Shown: positions 1 through 8,203 of the stretch, piece after piece
How positions within the stretch are numbered: the first letter of the stretch is position 1
Layout of the letters: each line of letters opens with the position of its first letter
DNA from: Sulfurimonas sp. HSL-1716
Lineage (GTDB): Bacteria > Campylobacterota > Campylobacteria > Campylobacterales > Sulfurimonadaceae
Length of the DNA stretch: 64,000 nucleotides
Assembly (NCBI RefSeq): GCF_039645975.1
Contig: NZ_CP147918.1
Coordinates: forward strand, 186,001 to 250,000
Direction: 5' to 3'
Program-made: the position numbers and the translations under genes
Notes under the pieces: generated by a model
Databases searched by the model: none
The model's input: the letters and a program-made list of their open reading frames with translations, nothing else
Told to the model about the DNA's origin: nothing

Positions 1-1
1 G

Positions 2-502
2 GCAGAAGGTAACAGTTATGGAAAGATATATGGTGAAGAAGCCATTATAAGCTTGATACAAAAACAACATACAAAAAATGAGATATTAGAAAAATACATG
101 TCCGGTCATATCGATTTTGATTTACAAAATAGATTTCAAGAGAGCATCGATATCTTGGTTCAAAAAGAGTACGAGACTGATATTAAAATATCAGACTTCA
201 TTGAACAAAATTATAAAAAAGAGAAGTTGTTTATTACGCATAATCATCCGACAAACATAGTATTCTATGAAATAATCAAAAAGATTTTTACGATTTTAGA
301 GATACCGTTTGATCAATCTAAAATAAAAAATTGCCGGGTTAATGATCTGTTTGAAACCAATTGTCCGATAACACCTTATGACATTGAGAGTCATGGATAT
401 CAATTTGTTCATCATAACAACTGGCTCGAAAAAGGTATAAAATTAATCGATTTAATTTGGAGCGAACATGCTCAACTTGACGCAGAAAAGGTAAAACATT
501 GA
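2..502 (+). CDS. WcbI-like polysaccharide biosynthesis protein, 5' partial
   Basis: The reading frame is open to the first base of the window, so the N-terminus lies upstream; the TTG at 53 is only the first in-frame start inside the window. The visible part (about 166 codons) is the C-terminal part of a WcbI-like protein: its KLFITHNHPTN stretch matches KLFYTCNHPTT in the complete WcbI-like gene at 3735-4625, and both have a nearby ITPYD/FTPAQ segment. WcbI family members act in capsule or exopolysaccharide assembly, perhaps as acyl-group transferases or hydrolases; the exact reaction is not settled. The stop codon overlaps the TTG of the next gene (TTGA), so it is translationally linked to the glycan operon downstream. 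Family call inferred by comparison with the second copy. Confidence 0.6.
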   Translation, partial: AEGNSYGKIYGEEAIISLIQKQHTKNEILEKYMSGHIDFDLQNRFQESIDILVQKEYETDIKISDFIEQNYKKEKLFITHNHPTNIVFYEIIKKIFTILEIPFDQSKIKNCRVNDLFETNCPITPYDIESHGYQFVHHNNWLEKGIKLIDLIWSEHAQLDAEKVKH

Positions 503-1254
503 AGCTATTGAGTGATGAAGATTATATAAAGCTAAGAGAATCTACACGTTTTGTGGAGAATGATCTGATTCTTTTCGATAAAAAGGTTTATATCCCGGAC
601 GTCGCATCTTTCTTCTTTTTACTCAAAGAGATATTTCAGCTGGAGATATACAAGTTTAGTACCCGGACAAAAAAACCTCTTATCATCGACTGCGGCGCAA
701 ATATAGGATTGAGTGTCATATATTTTAAAAGATTGTATCCTCATGCAAAGATCATTGCGTTCGAACCTGACAAAGAGATCTTTAAATATCTAAAGAGCAA
801 TGTGGAATCGTTTGGATACAAAGATGCCGAGCTTATAAATAAAGCTCTTTGGAATCAGGAGACGACACTGAGATTCTTTTCCGAAGGTGCAGACGGGGGA
901 AGGATAGCAGCAGATGACGAAAAGCAGCAAATCATCGAGGTGCAGACGGTCAAGTTAAGTGAATATCTCAAAGATGTAAACGTAGATTTTTTGAAGATCG
1001 ATATCGAGGGTGCTGAAACCGATGTGCTTTTAGAATGCCAAAACGAATTGAAAAATGTTGAAAATATTTTTATAGAGTACCATTCGTTTAGCGACAAACC
1101 TCAGACGCTCTCGACAATACTTTCTATTTTAGAAAAAAATGGTTTTAGATATTATATTGAACATATAGGTGTCAAATCCTCTCATCCGTTTGAAAGCATA
1201 ACAGACTACGTCGGTTTTGACAATCAGCTGAATATTTTTGGATACAGAAAATGA
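499..1254 (+). CDS. FkbM family methyltransferase
   Basis: Class I SAM-dependent methyltransferase of the FkbM family, which O-methylates sugars or polyketides. Visible motifs: SAM-binding DCGANIG at residues 64-70, the acidic FEP after strand 2 (88-90) and the FkbM signature VDFLKIDIEGAE at 162-173. Length (251 aa) is normal. The start is TTG at 499, overlapping the previous stop (TTGA), and the stop overlaps the ATG of the next methyltransferase (ATGA). Its place inside a run of glycosyltransferases suggests methylation of a surface-glycan sugar. It does not carry the C-terminal module that many neighbours share. The acceptor cannot be read from sequence. Confidence 0.85.
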   Translation: MKLLSDEDYIKLRESTRFVENDLILFDKKVYIPDVASFFFLLKEIFQLEIYKFSTRTKKPLIIDCGANIGLSVIYFKRLYPHAKIIAFEPDKEIFKYLKSNVESFGYKDAELINKALWNQETTLRFFSEGADGGRIAADDEKQQIIEVQTVKLSEYLKDVNVDFLKIDIEGAETDVLLECQNELKNVENIFIEYHSFSDKPQTLSTILSILEKNGFRYYIEHIGVKSSHPFESITDYVGFDNQLNIFGYRK

Positions 1255-2003
1255 AACTATTGAATTTGGGTTGTGGAAGCAGATACCACAAAGAGTGGAT
1301 AAACTTAGATTTTAAATCAAACAATGAACATGTGCAAGCGTTTGATCTGCACGAGAAACTACCGTTTGAAGATGACAGTATGGATGTCATATACAGTTCT
1401 CATGTATTGGAGCATTTTTCAAAATGTGAAGCGCCGAATTTTTTAAAAGAGTGTTACAGGGTCTTAAAACCGCAAGGGATATTTAGGGTTGTCGTGCCTG
1501 ATCTGGAACAGCTGATGAGAAGTTATATCGAATTCTTGGATAAAGCGAAAAAAGGCGATATCGATGCCGGACAAAAATATGAATGGATCATGATAGAACT
1601 GTTTGATCAGATGGTCAGAAATTATGGAGGCGGGGAGATGCTTGAGTATTGGAAGCAAAATCCGATGCCTCAAGAAGAGTTTGTTATCCAAAGAGTCGGT
1701 TCGGAAGTGAAAAATGTGCTTGAGAACATCAGAAAAGGCCCCAACAGCGTACCGAACAAAAAGTGTATAAAAAAAAGTGCAGATGAGATCGGTAAATTTA
1801 GAACTTCTGGAGAGGTACACCAATGGATGTACGATGAGTATTCTTTAGGAACTTTACTGGCCGACATAGGATTTCAAAAGATAAAAAGGGTTGGGTTCAA
1901 TGAGTCCGATATCAAAGATTTTACGACGTACTGTCTGGATAATGAAGTGGAGGGCACCGTCAGAAAGCCCGATTCTTTATTTATGGAAGCGGTCAAGCAG
2001 TGA
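1251..2003 (+). CDS. SAM-dependent methyltransferase (type 11)
   Basis: Small class I methyltransferase. Residues 4-10 are the SAM-binding loop LNLGCGS, HVLEHF at 51-56 is the usual post-IV motif of Methyltransf_11 proteins, and a VVPD strand lies at 81-84. The C-terminal half (from about residue 100) is a helical extension with no recognised motif that contains a W-M-Y-D cluster. Both ends overlap neighbours (ATGA upstream, GTGA downstream), so it belongs to one polycistronic unit with the FkbM methyltransferase and the GT4. Likely modifies a glycan or lipid-linked sugar; substrate unknown. Confidence 0.82.
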   Translation: MKLLNLGCGSRYHKEWINLDFKSNNEHVQAFDLHEKLPFEDDSMDVIYSSHVLEHFSKCEAPNFLKECYRVLKPQGIFRVVVPDLEQLMRSYIEFLDKAKKGDIDAGQKYEWIMIELFDQMVRNYGGGEMLEYWKQNPMPQEEFVIQRVGSEVKNVLENIRKGPNSVPNKKCIKKSADEIGKFRTSGEVHQWMYDEYSLGTLLADIGFQKIKRVGFNESDIKDFTTYCLDNEVEGTVRKPDSLFMEAVKQ

Positions 2004-3640
2004 AAGTAGCACTTTTCTCGACAACCGATAACAGCGGAGGAGCGGCTCGTGCGACTTACAGGCTGAAGCGCGGGCTGCAAAATATGCAAAATATCGACAT
2101 CGATTATTTTGTCTCACACAAAGCTGACGATCTCTCTCAAGCAAAAAAACTTGACTTTAAGAACGGTGATCTCAAGGAGGCGGATTCTGCATTTTATAGC
2201 AATTATATTGTAAAAAACAGGACGGCTTTGAGCAACACGCTTTTTTCTTTCTCATATGAGGATACGAGTTTACCCGGTCTGGATGAGTATGATGTGATTA
2301 ACCTGCATTGGATAGAGTTCTTTTTATCTCTGAACAACCTATATGAATTAACCAGATCAAATAGACCGATCGTGTGGACCCTGCATGACATGAAACCTTT
2401 TACCGGCGGATGTCATTACAGTTCTACATGTAAAGGTTATGAAAGTGATTGCTCAGAATGTCCGCAGCTCATAAACGATAGTAAAAGCCTGCCAAAAACA
2501 GTTTTACAAGCAAAGCGGGAGATACTGAAAAATGCAAATATCACGATAGTGGCTCCCAGTCAGTGGCTTGCAGACGAAGCGAGAAAAAGTTCGTTGTTTA
2601 AAGATAAAAGGATTGAAGTCATACCAAACAGCATTGACAGCAGTGTCTTTAAAGCTATCGACAAAGCAGAAGCCAAAGGGAGTCTCGGGATAGATAAGGA
2701 AAAGATCGTTCTGACCTTCGGGGTCATGAATCACAGTGAAAAACGAAAAGGCTTTTTTGAACTGGTTGAAGCGATGAAAATGCTCAAAGAGAGGATAAAA
2801 GAGCTTGATGTCATCGGCCTCTTTTTTGGAGGAGAATGCAGCGACGACTTTCCTATCCCCGTGATTAATTTAGGTCTCGTAGATAACGACGAAGAGCTGA
2901 GCCGTATCTATAGTGCGGCAGATATCTTCATCCTGCCTTCACTCGAGGATAATTTACCAAATACCATTTTGGAATCTTTTTCGTGCCAAACCGCCGTAGT
3001 AGCGTTTGATACGGGCGGAGCACAAGATATAATAAGCGAGGAAAACGGCAAAATCGTTGCAAAAGGCGATATCAAAGCTTTAAGTGATGCTGTTTACGAG
3101 CTGATAATAGATAAAAAAAGCAGAGAAGATAAAGCTAAAAATGGTCGAGAACTGATAGTGCAACAGTATCAGCTCCATCATCAAGCAAAAGCATACAACA
3201 AACTCTTTGAAGAACTCAAAGAAGAAAGTTTTTACTACCAAGACAGAAATATTGATGTTAACAGTTATTTTGATGCTTTGTTAGGTTTAACATGTAGGAG
3301 TTTTCTGCCGACAAAAAAGCTGAGGTTTTCACAAAACTTCAATAAGTTTTTTGAACAGATAAACAGTATTGAAGAACAATGCATTATCTACGGACACGGA
3401 ACGATCGGCAAAGTGATATATAAGCTTATCCCTGAAAAAATAGTCGCTTTTGTCGATATATCAAGTAATGTGATCTCTTGCGATATAGCAGTTGGTGCCG
3501 TGTACTCTCCAAAAAATCTACCGAATATGCAATATGAGAAGGTCATTATTAGCGTGTTTGGTCGTGAAGAGGAGATAATAAACTATCTTTTAAAAGAGTC
3601 TGGTGTTCAAAAAGATAGGATAATCACATTAGATATTTAA
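2000..3640 (+). CDS. GT4-type glycosyltransferase with C-terminal shared module
   Basis: GT-B fold retaining glycosyltransferase (GT4/WcaC-like). The N-terminus has NSGGAARA at about residues 11-18, typical of the donor-proximal loop of these enzymes. A cysteine cluster at about 138-154 (GCHYSSTC...CSEC) is a known feature of WcaC-like members. The EX7E-type motif reads LPSLEDNLPNTILESF at 312-327. Start is GTG overlapping the previous stop (GTGA). After the GT domain the last ~97 residues form a separate Rossmann-like domain beginning IIYGHGTIGK and containing VFGREEEII. The same module is fused to five other proteins of this cluster and, more weakly, to the HAD protein on the opposite strand. 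Donor and acceptor are unknown. Confidence 0.85.
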   Translation: MKVALFSTTDNSGGAARATYRLKRGLQNMQNIDIDYFVSHKADDLSQAKKLDFKNGDLKEADSAFYSNYIVKNRTALSNTLFSFSYEDTSLPGLDEYDVINLHWIEFFLSLNNLYELTRSNRPIVWTLHDMKPFTGGCHYSSTCKGYESDCSECPQLINDSKSLPKTVLQAKREILKNANITIVAPSQWLADEARKSSLFKDKRIEVIPNSIDSSVFKAIDKAEAKGSLGIDKEKIVLTFGVMNHSEKRKGFFELVEAMKMLKERIKELDVIGLFFGGECSDDFPIPVINLGLVDNDEELSRIYSAADIFILPSLEDNLPNTILESFSCQTAVVAFDTGGAQDIISEENGKIVAKGDIKALSDAVYELIIDKKSREDKAKNGRELIVQQYQLHHQAKAYNKLFEELKEESFYYQDRNIDVNSYFDALLGLTCRSFLPTKKLRFSQNFNKFFEQINSIEEQCIIYGHGTIGKVIYKLIPEKIVAFVDISSNVISCDIAVGAVYSPKNLPNMQYEKVIISVFGREEEIINYLLKESGVQKDRIITLDI

Positions 3641-3738
3641 GCGCAGCATACCTAAATCGTTATAGATACAGATCAGTTGAGTGGAATGAGACTGTTGAAA
3701 CAATTGTTTGGTTTATAAAGAGGAACTGTATCAGATGA
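3641..3738 (+). pseudogene. Gap with a possible 3' gene relic
   Basis: This 94-base gap breaks a chain of overlapping genes. One frame stays open across it and ends in a TGA that overlaps the ATG of the next gene (ATGA at 3735-3738), the junction type used throughout the operon. Its translation has protein-like composition (SVEWNETVETIVWFIKRN). A second frame holds a 10-codon ORF at 3686-3718 reading MRLLKQLFGL, which looks like the N-terminus of a glycan-cluster enzyme. I infer a deletion scar; the original gene cannot be named. Confidence 0.35.
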
Positions 3739-4625
3739 AAAACATTGCCGTTCTTACAAATTGCCAAGGTGAGGTAATAAAAAATATTTTAAAAGAGCAT
3801 CTCAAAGATAATGTCACTTTTTTTGATGTGCCGCTTGTACATACTATCGCGCAAGATGAAATAAAAAAAGATGAAGTATTGCAATTGCTAAATGATGCTG
3901 ATTTAATTATCACACAACCTTTAGGAAATTATTTTACATCAATAAGTCTGAAAAACATAAAAGAAAAACTTGATAAAAATTTATTTGTTTTTCCGTCTAT
4001 ATATTTTCAAGGATATAATCCTGAGATGTTTTATTTTAAAAATCTTAATGGTTTTAGTAATTTAGATTTTCCTGCACATTATCATGATCTGGTGATTTTT
4101 ATCGGCTATATGAAAAAATTAACGAAAAAACAGCTTGTTGATATTTTTTATGATGATGATTTCTATTATAGCGATATTCTCAAAAAGATGTTTGATGACA
4201 GTATCTTGACATTACAAGAGTATGAACTGGAGTGTGATTTGTCTGTCTCATCCATCATTGAAAATAATAAAACAAAAAAACTGTTCTATACCTGTAACCA
4301 TCCTACGACCGATCTTTTAAATTATGTATCCAGAAATATATTGGATTATTTGGACTATACGGGTACATTTACACCTGCACAGACCGCTTTGGATTGGATA
4401 AGATATCCATCTTATGCATCGGTTGCCAAATTTTACGGGTATGATTTTGAGAGCATGTATCATATTAATGGCAGGGAGTTCTCGCGCGAAGAGATGATAG
4501 AACAGTATTTTGATTTTTATGATTCCAGAAGCGATACGGAGCTTGAATATAATTTGAATTATATAATGAATTCGAGGGGCGGAATATATAAGATTATCGG
4601 AGACTTTATGCGTGAGAAGTTTTAA
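3735..4625 (+). CDS. WcbI-like polysaccharide biosynthesis protein
   Basis: Complete WcbI-like protein (about 296 aa from the ATG at 3735). An upstream in-frame TTG at 3708 is less likely, because AGAGGAA lies correctly before the ATG. The N-terminus has the family's NCQG loop (residues 7-10) after a short beta strand, followed by a long mixed region and the KLFYTCNHPTTD stretch at about 198-209 that it shares with the partial gene at the window start. WcbI proteins are required for some capsules and have been proposed to handle acyl groups; the biochemical role remains open. It lies among glycosyltransferases and has no signal peptide, so it probably works in the cytoplasm on a glycan precursor. 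Confidence 0.65.
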   Translation: MKNIAVLTNCQGEVIKNILKEHLKDNVTFFDVPLVHTIAQDEIKKDEVLQLLNDADLIITQPLGNYFTSISLKNIKEKLDKNLFVFPSIYFQGYNPEMFYFKNLNGFSNLDFPAHYHDLVIFIGYMKKLTKKQLVDIFYDDDFYYSDILKKMFDDSILTLQEYELECDLSVSSIIENNKTKKLFYTCNHPTTDLLNYVSRNILDYLDYTGTFTPAQTALDWIRYPSYASVAKFYGYDFESMYHINGREFSREEMIEQYFDFYDSRSDTELEYNLNYIMNSRGGIYKIIGDFMREKF

Positions 4626-4710
4626 TCCTATGGTCAATACGGTATTTACAGCTATAATAAGACGAGAAAAACTCTGTTTATTGAAAAAAGGGCGAAAGGT
4701 TTTCAGGTGA
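4612..4710 (+). pseudogene. Short ORF in gap, possible gene relic
   Basis: The 81-base gap between the WcbI-like gene and the next GT2 is bridged by a small open frame. It can begin at GTG 4612 or ATG 4630, and its TGA overlaps the GTG start of the GT2 gene (GTGA at 4707-4710). The peptide is basic (ends LLKKGRKVFR) and matches nothing I recognise. The coupled junction suggests either the end of a deleted gene or a tiny translated leader that delivers ribosomes to the GT2 start. Weak evidence. Confidence 0.25.
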
Positions 4711-5768
4711 ATAATGCACAAAAAATTACAGTAATCACGATAACTTATAATGCAGAAAAATATTTAGAGAAAACTATTCAAAGCGTGATCAATCAAGACT
4801 ATGCCCATATAGAATATATTATTATTGACGGCAAAAGCAGTGATGGAACTGTTGATATCATCAAAAAGTATGAAAAAAATATATCTTATTGGATAAGCGA
4901 AGCGGATGGGGGGATATATTATGCAATGAATAAAGGCATAGAAGTCGCAACCGGTAGCTGGGTCAACTTCATGAATGCAGGAGATACGTTCGCAAGCAGC
5001 AATACGATTTCATCGATTTTTAATCATGATCTATCCGACTATGACGTCATTTGCGGAGGTGTCAATATAATAGAGAATGATGAAATCATTTTCTATGAGC
5101 CGGCACAGTCCTTAGATGTGATGGAAAAAAGATTTCCATGCAATCATCAATCGATGTTTACCAGAATCGATCCGCTGAAAAGATATAAGTTTAATACAAC
5201 CTACAAGATCGCCAGCGATGCCGATCTGATGATGAAACTTTATTACAACGGACATAAGTTTAAATTTATCGATATACCTATAGCCAATTACCTAAAAGAG
5301 GGATTCTGGGATGAAAACTATGTAAAAGCGTATGCAGAGTTGACCTATATCGTTTCAACATATAAAGAGGATCAAAACGATATTTATAAGCATACGGCAT
5401 ATAAAGGGCTGATCAAATTCGATAATAATCCAAATAGATATTTTGCGGATCTGGTGAATAGATTGATACAGGAGGTCGATTCTTTTCGTAATAGCTCTAT
5501 CGCACTTTATGGGGACGGAAACATCACTAAATTTATTCTTCCTTTTTTAAATAGATCTGTGAAAGTGATTTTTGACATTTCAATAGATAATAGGATAGAA
5601 GGTGAAATCATAAAGGATAATCCAAAAAATATTCACAATTATGATTTTGAAAAGATAGTCGTGACAGTTTTGGGAAGAGAAGAGGAAATAATAAAATATC
5701 TGGTTGAACAATTACATGTCAACAGAAGTAAAATAGTTGCTTTTGATCTAAGTTATAAAGGTAATTGA
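4707..5768 (+). CDS. GT2 glycosyltransferase with C-terminal shared module
   Basis: GT-A family 2 inverting glycosyltransferase (WcaA-like). Residues 7-15 give the first strand TVITITYNA, DGKSSDGT at 41-48 binds the nucleotide, and FMNAGDT at 88-94 stands where the metal-binding D-x-D is expected (here an AGD variant found in this subfamily). NHQSMF further on is typical of the acceptor side. The GT2 domain ends near residue 240. The last ~95 residues are the shared module: SIALYGDGNITK, then VTVLGREEEIIKYL. Start is GTG with AAAGG at suitable spacing. The product overlaps the gmd-like gene. Sugar specificity unknown. Confidence 0.83.
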   Translation: MNNAQKITVITITYNAEKYLEKTIQSVINQDYAHIEYIIIDGKSSDGTVDIIKKYEKNISYWISEADGGIYYAMNKGIEVATGSWVNFMNAGDTFASSNTISSIFNHDLSDYDVICGGVNIIENDEIIFYEPAQSLDVMEKRFPCNHQSMFTRIDPLKRYKFNTTYKIASDADLMMKLYYNGHKFKFIDIPIANYLKEGFWDENYVKAYAELTYIVSTYKEDQNDIYKHTAYKGLIKFDNNPNRYFADLVNRLIQEVDSFRNSSIALYGDGNITKFILPFLNRSVKVIFDISIDNRIEGEIIKDNPKNIHNYDFEKIVVTVLGREEEIIKYLVEQLHVNRSKIVAFDLSYKGN

Positions 5769-6736
5769 TGAAGAAAACGGCGCTTATAACCGGCATTACC
5801 GGACAGGACGGGTCTTATTTAGCAGAACTTCTGATTTCAAAAGAGTATGAAGTGCATGCGATTGTAAGACGTGAAACTCTGGAAAATAGTGAAAAATTAA
5901 AAAATATCGCACATATAGAGAACAAGATCACTCTGCATGCGGGTAGTCTGAGTGATCATCTTTCCATATACAAGATATTTGCCAAAGTTTTGCCGGACGA
6001 GTGCTATCATCTTGCCGGTTCGACGTTTGTCGATTACTCTTTTGACGAAGAGTTTCAAACAATAAGCAGTAATTTTAGTTCTACACACTATTTACTATCG
6101 ATTATTAAAGAGCTAAAGCCTGCATGTAGATTGTTTTTTGCCGGCACAAGTGAAATGTTCGGTGAACCGGTGGAGTTCCCACAAAATGAAAAAACACCGT
6201 TTAATCCAAAGAGCATCTACGGGATATCTAAAGTTTCAAGTTATTATCTAATAAAAAATTATCGTGAAAAAGAAAATATCTTTGCCTGCACCGGGATTAT
6301 GTATAACCATGAAAGTCCAAGACGCGGAAATCAGTTCGTGACCAAAAAGATCGTTACGGCTGCCGTTAAAATTAAAAAAGGATTGCAAAAAGAGATCTTT
6401 TTAGGTAATCTAGATGCGAAAAGAGATTGGGGTTACGCAAAAGATTATGTTTTAATGATGTGGAAAATATTGCAGCAGGACAAAGCTGATGACTATATCA
6501 TGGCAACAGGGAAGCTTCACAGCGTCCGGGAGTTTTTAGATATAGCGTTTTCATATCTTGGACTGGATTATAGGGATTATTTTAAGATCGATCAAAGATT
6601 TTTTAGGGCGAGTGAAAAGCTGCCGCTTTGCGGAGACACTGAAAAATTGATTTCGGCTATCGGATTTCAACACACAAAGAGTCTGCACGAAATCGTTGAA
6701 GAGATGATAGAAGCGGAATTAAAAGGATACGAGTGA
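5768..6736 (+). CDS. gmd: GDP-mannose 4,6-dehydratase family SDR
   Basis: Extended SDR close to GDP-mannose 4,6-dehydratase, which makes GDP-4-keto-6-deoxymannose, the precursor of GDP-fucose, GDP-rhamnose and related sugars. Motifs numbered from ATG 5768: NADP-binding TGITGQDGSYL at 8-18, catalytic T-S-E at 127-129, YxxxK as YGISK at 151-155, and the Gmd signatures YNHESPRRG at 179-187 and LGNLDAKRDWGYAKDY further on. At 322 aa it is somewhat shorter than typical Gmd (about 345-370). The preceding TTG would add only one residue; TGATG overlap with the previous stop supports the ATG. It implies a 6-deoxyhexose in the glycan, but no fcl or rmd partner is present here. A related 4,6-dehydratase specificity is possible. 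Confidence 0.8.
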   Translation: MKKTALITGITGQDGSYLAELLISKEYEVHAIVRRETLENSEKLKNIAHIENKITLHAGSLSDHLSIYKIFAKVLPDECYHLAGSTFVDYSFDEEFQTISSNFSSTHYLLSIIKELKPACRLFFAGTSEMFGEPVEFPQNEKTPFNPKSIYGISKVSSYYLIKNYREKENIFACTGIMYNHESPRRGNQFVTKKIVTAAVKIKKGLQKEIFLGNLDAKRDWGYAKDYVLMMWKILQQDKADDYIMATGKLHSVREFLDIAFSYLGLDYRDYFKIDQRFFRASEKLPLCGDTEKLISAIGFQHTKSLHEIVEEMIEAELKGYE

Positions 6737-6765
6737 AGAGTCTGCTAAAATCAATGTTGCGATAA
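6733..6765 (+). pseudogene. 10-codon ORF, possible 5' gene relic
   Basis: A GTG overlapping the gmd stop (GTGA) and preceded by AGGA opens a 10-codon frame, MKSLLKSMLR, ending at TAA. The start signals and coupling are those of a normal operon gene, and the peptide resembles the N-terminus of glycan-modifying enzymes, as does the MRLLKQLFGL ORF at 3686. I read it as the remains of a gene lost between gmd and the next glycosyltransferase; a regulatory leader peptide is the alternative. Confidence 0.3.
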
Positions 6766-6796
6766 TCATGAATACTACAGAAGGTTGTATAGAAGT

Positions 6797-8203
6797 ATGA
6801 AAAAAATTTTATATATAGGGCTTGAGTTCCATAAAAAAACATTGTCCACAAAATTTTTTATAGACATACTCGCAAAGCATTATGAGATAGATTTCATTTG
6901 GTGTGGGCAGTTTGAAGCATCTTTAGATGTGATGAACTCGCCTTTGATACATTCTGAGTATGATGCAGTGATATTGTTCCAGATTATGCTTACAAAAGAG
7001 AAATTGCAGTTTTTCAAATGTCAAAATATTATTTTAATACCTATGTATGACAATGATTTGAACATTACATACGGCAAGTGGAGACAGTTCGCAAAATACA
7101 AATTTATCAACTTTTCCAAAACGCTTTACGACAAGTTCTCGTTTTTAGGGGTTACAGATAATCTATATGTCCAGTATGCTCCCGACGTTGACGACAGCAT
7201 ACCTTCGGCTGTTTCAACAAAAGCAAAACTTTTTTTTTGGCAAAGAGGCAATGCGATAAACTTTGAGCTTATCAAAAAGCTTCTGGACCTCGATCAAATA
7301 GAATCGATCCATCTTCACAGGCTCAACGATAATGTCCAAAAAGATATATTTTTTAAACCGCCAAGCAAAGAAGAGATCGAAAAATATAATATTACCAGGA
7401 CAAGTTGGTTTGAAGATAAAGAGGATATAAAAAGAGTGATGCAGGGGTGTGATATATTTATCGCTCCACGACTTTATGAAGGTATCGGACAAGCGTTTTT
7501 GGAAGCTATGAGCTATGGCAAATGTGTAATATCGCCGGACCATCCTACAATGAATGAATATATTGTAGACGGAGTGGACGGATTGCTGTTTGATTATCAC
7601 GATCCCAAACGAATAGATATCTCGGATTTTAAACTGCTGGGATCAAATGCCAAAAAAAAGATACGGCAGATCCATGAGAACTTCGTATCTCAGGAGAACG
7701 AGATCATAAGCTTCATTCAACAGCCTATGACAGATCTGGATGAGAGGAAACTTTTATCCGAAAATATCCGGGAGTTGAAAAAAAGTTTACAGCCAAGCAA
7801 TTATTTTGTAGCCGAAGACCTGAAGATGGGTTATTATAATAATAATCTTAGTATGCTTTTTTCAAAATATCTAAATGTTTTGCATCAAAGATTGAAAAAT
7901 GCGGATACAAAGTTCGTTATTTACGGAGCGGGAACGGGCGCGTCTTTACTGCTGAGCATAGAAAGCAAAAAGTGCGAATATATTGTAGACAGGGATCACA
8001 GTAAGCACAACACCTGTTTAAACGATATAAAAATATTTTCGCTGGACAAATTAAGAGAAGAAAAAGAACCTAAAGATGTACTCGTGAGTGTATTTGGAAG
8101 AGCGATCGCGATCATAAGAGAACTAAAAGGAGATGAATCCTTGAGTCGTCATAACTTTATATCTCTGGACATAGACCCTTTTTACGGAGAGCTGATTGAA
8201 TAG
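6797..8203 (+). CDS. Glycosyltransferase (GT-B) with C-terminal shared module
   Basis: GT-B glycosyltransferase of the GT4/GT1 type. The C-terminal donor-binding half contains DIFIAPRLYEGIGQAFLEAM, with the E-x7-E-like acidic pair, followed by a GLLFDYHDP stretch. The N-terminal half is divergent. I prefer ATG 6797 to the TTG at 6785 because AGAAGG lies 12 bases before the ATG and abuts the TTG. The last ~105 residues are the most diverged copy of the shared module: FVIYGAGTGAS and VSVFGRAIAII, where the usual GREEEI has become GRAIAI. The gene begins after a short gap holding a relic ORF, and its end overlaps the GT9 gene by 8 bases. Confidence 0.78.
   Translation: MKKILYIGLEFHKKTLSTKFFIDILAKHYEIDFIWCGQFEASLDVMNSPLIHSEYDAVILFQIMLTKEKLQFFKCQNIILIPMYDNDLNITYGKWRQFAKYKFINFSKTLYDKFSFLGVTDNLYVQYAPDVDDSIPSAVSTKAKLFFWQRGNAINFELIKKLLDLDQIESIHLHRLNDNVQKDIFFKPPSKEEIEKYNITRTSWFEDKEDIKRVMQGCDIFIAPRLYEGIGQAFLEAMSYGKCVISPDHPTMNEYIVDGVDGLLFDYHDPKRIDISDFKLLGSNAKKKIRQIHENFVSQENEIISFIQQPMTDLDERKLLSENIRELKKSLQPSNYFVAEDLKMGYYNNNLSMLFSKYLNVLHQRLKNADTKFVIYGAGTGASLLLSIESKKCEYIVDRDHSKHNTCLNDIKIFSLDKLREEKEPKDVLVSVFGRAIAIIRELKGDESLSRHNFISLDIDPFYGELIE

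Noticed and set aside
3700-3716. Palindrome AAACAATTGTTT in the gap
   Set aside because: It is AT-rich, lies inside the relic ORF and has no matching copy nearby, so no operator is claimed.
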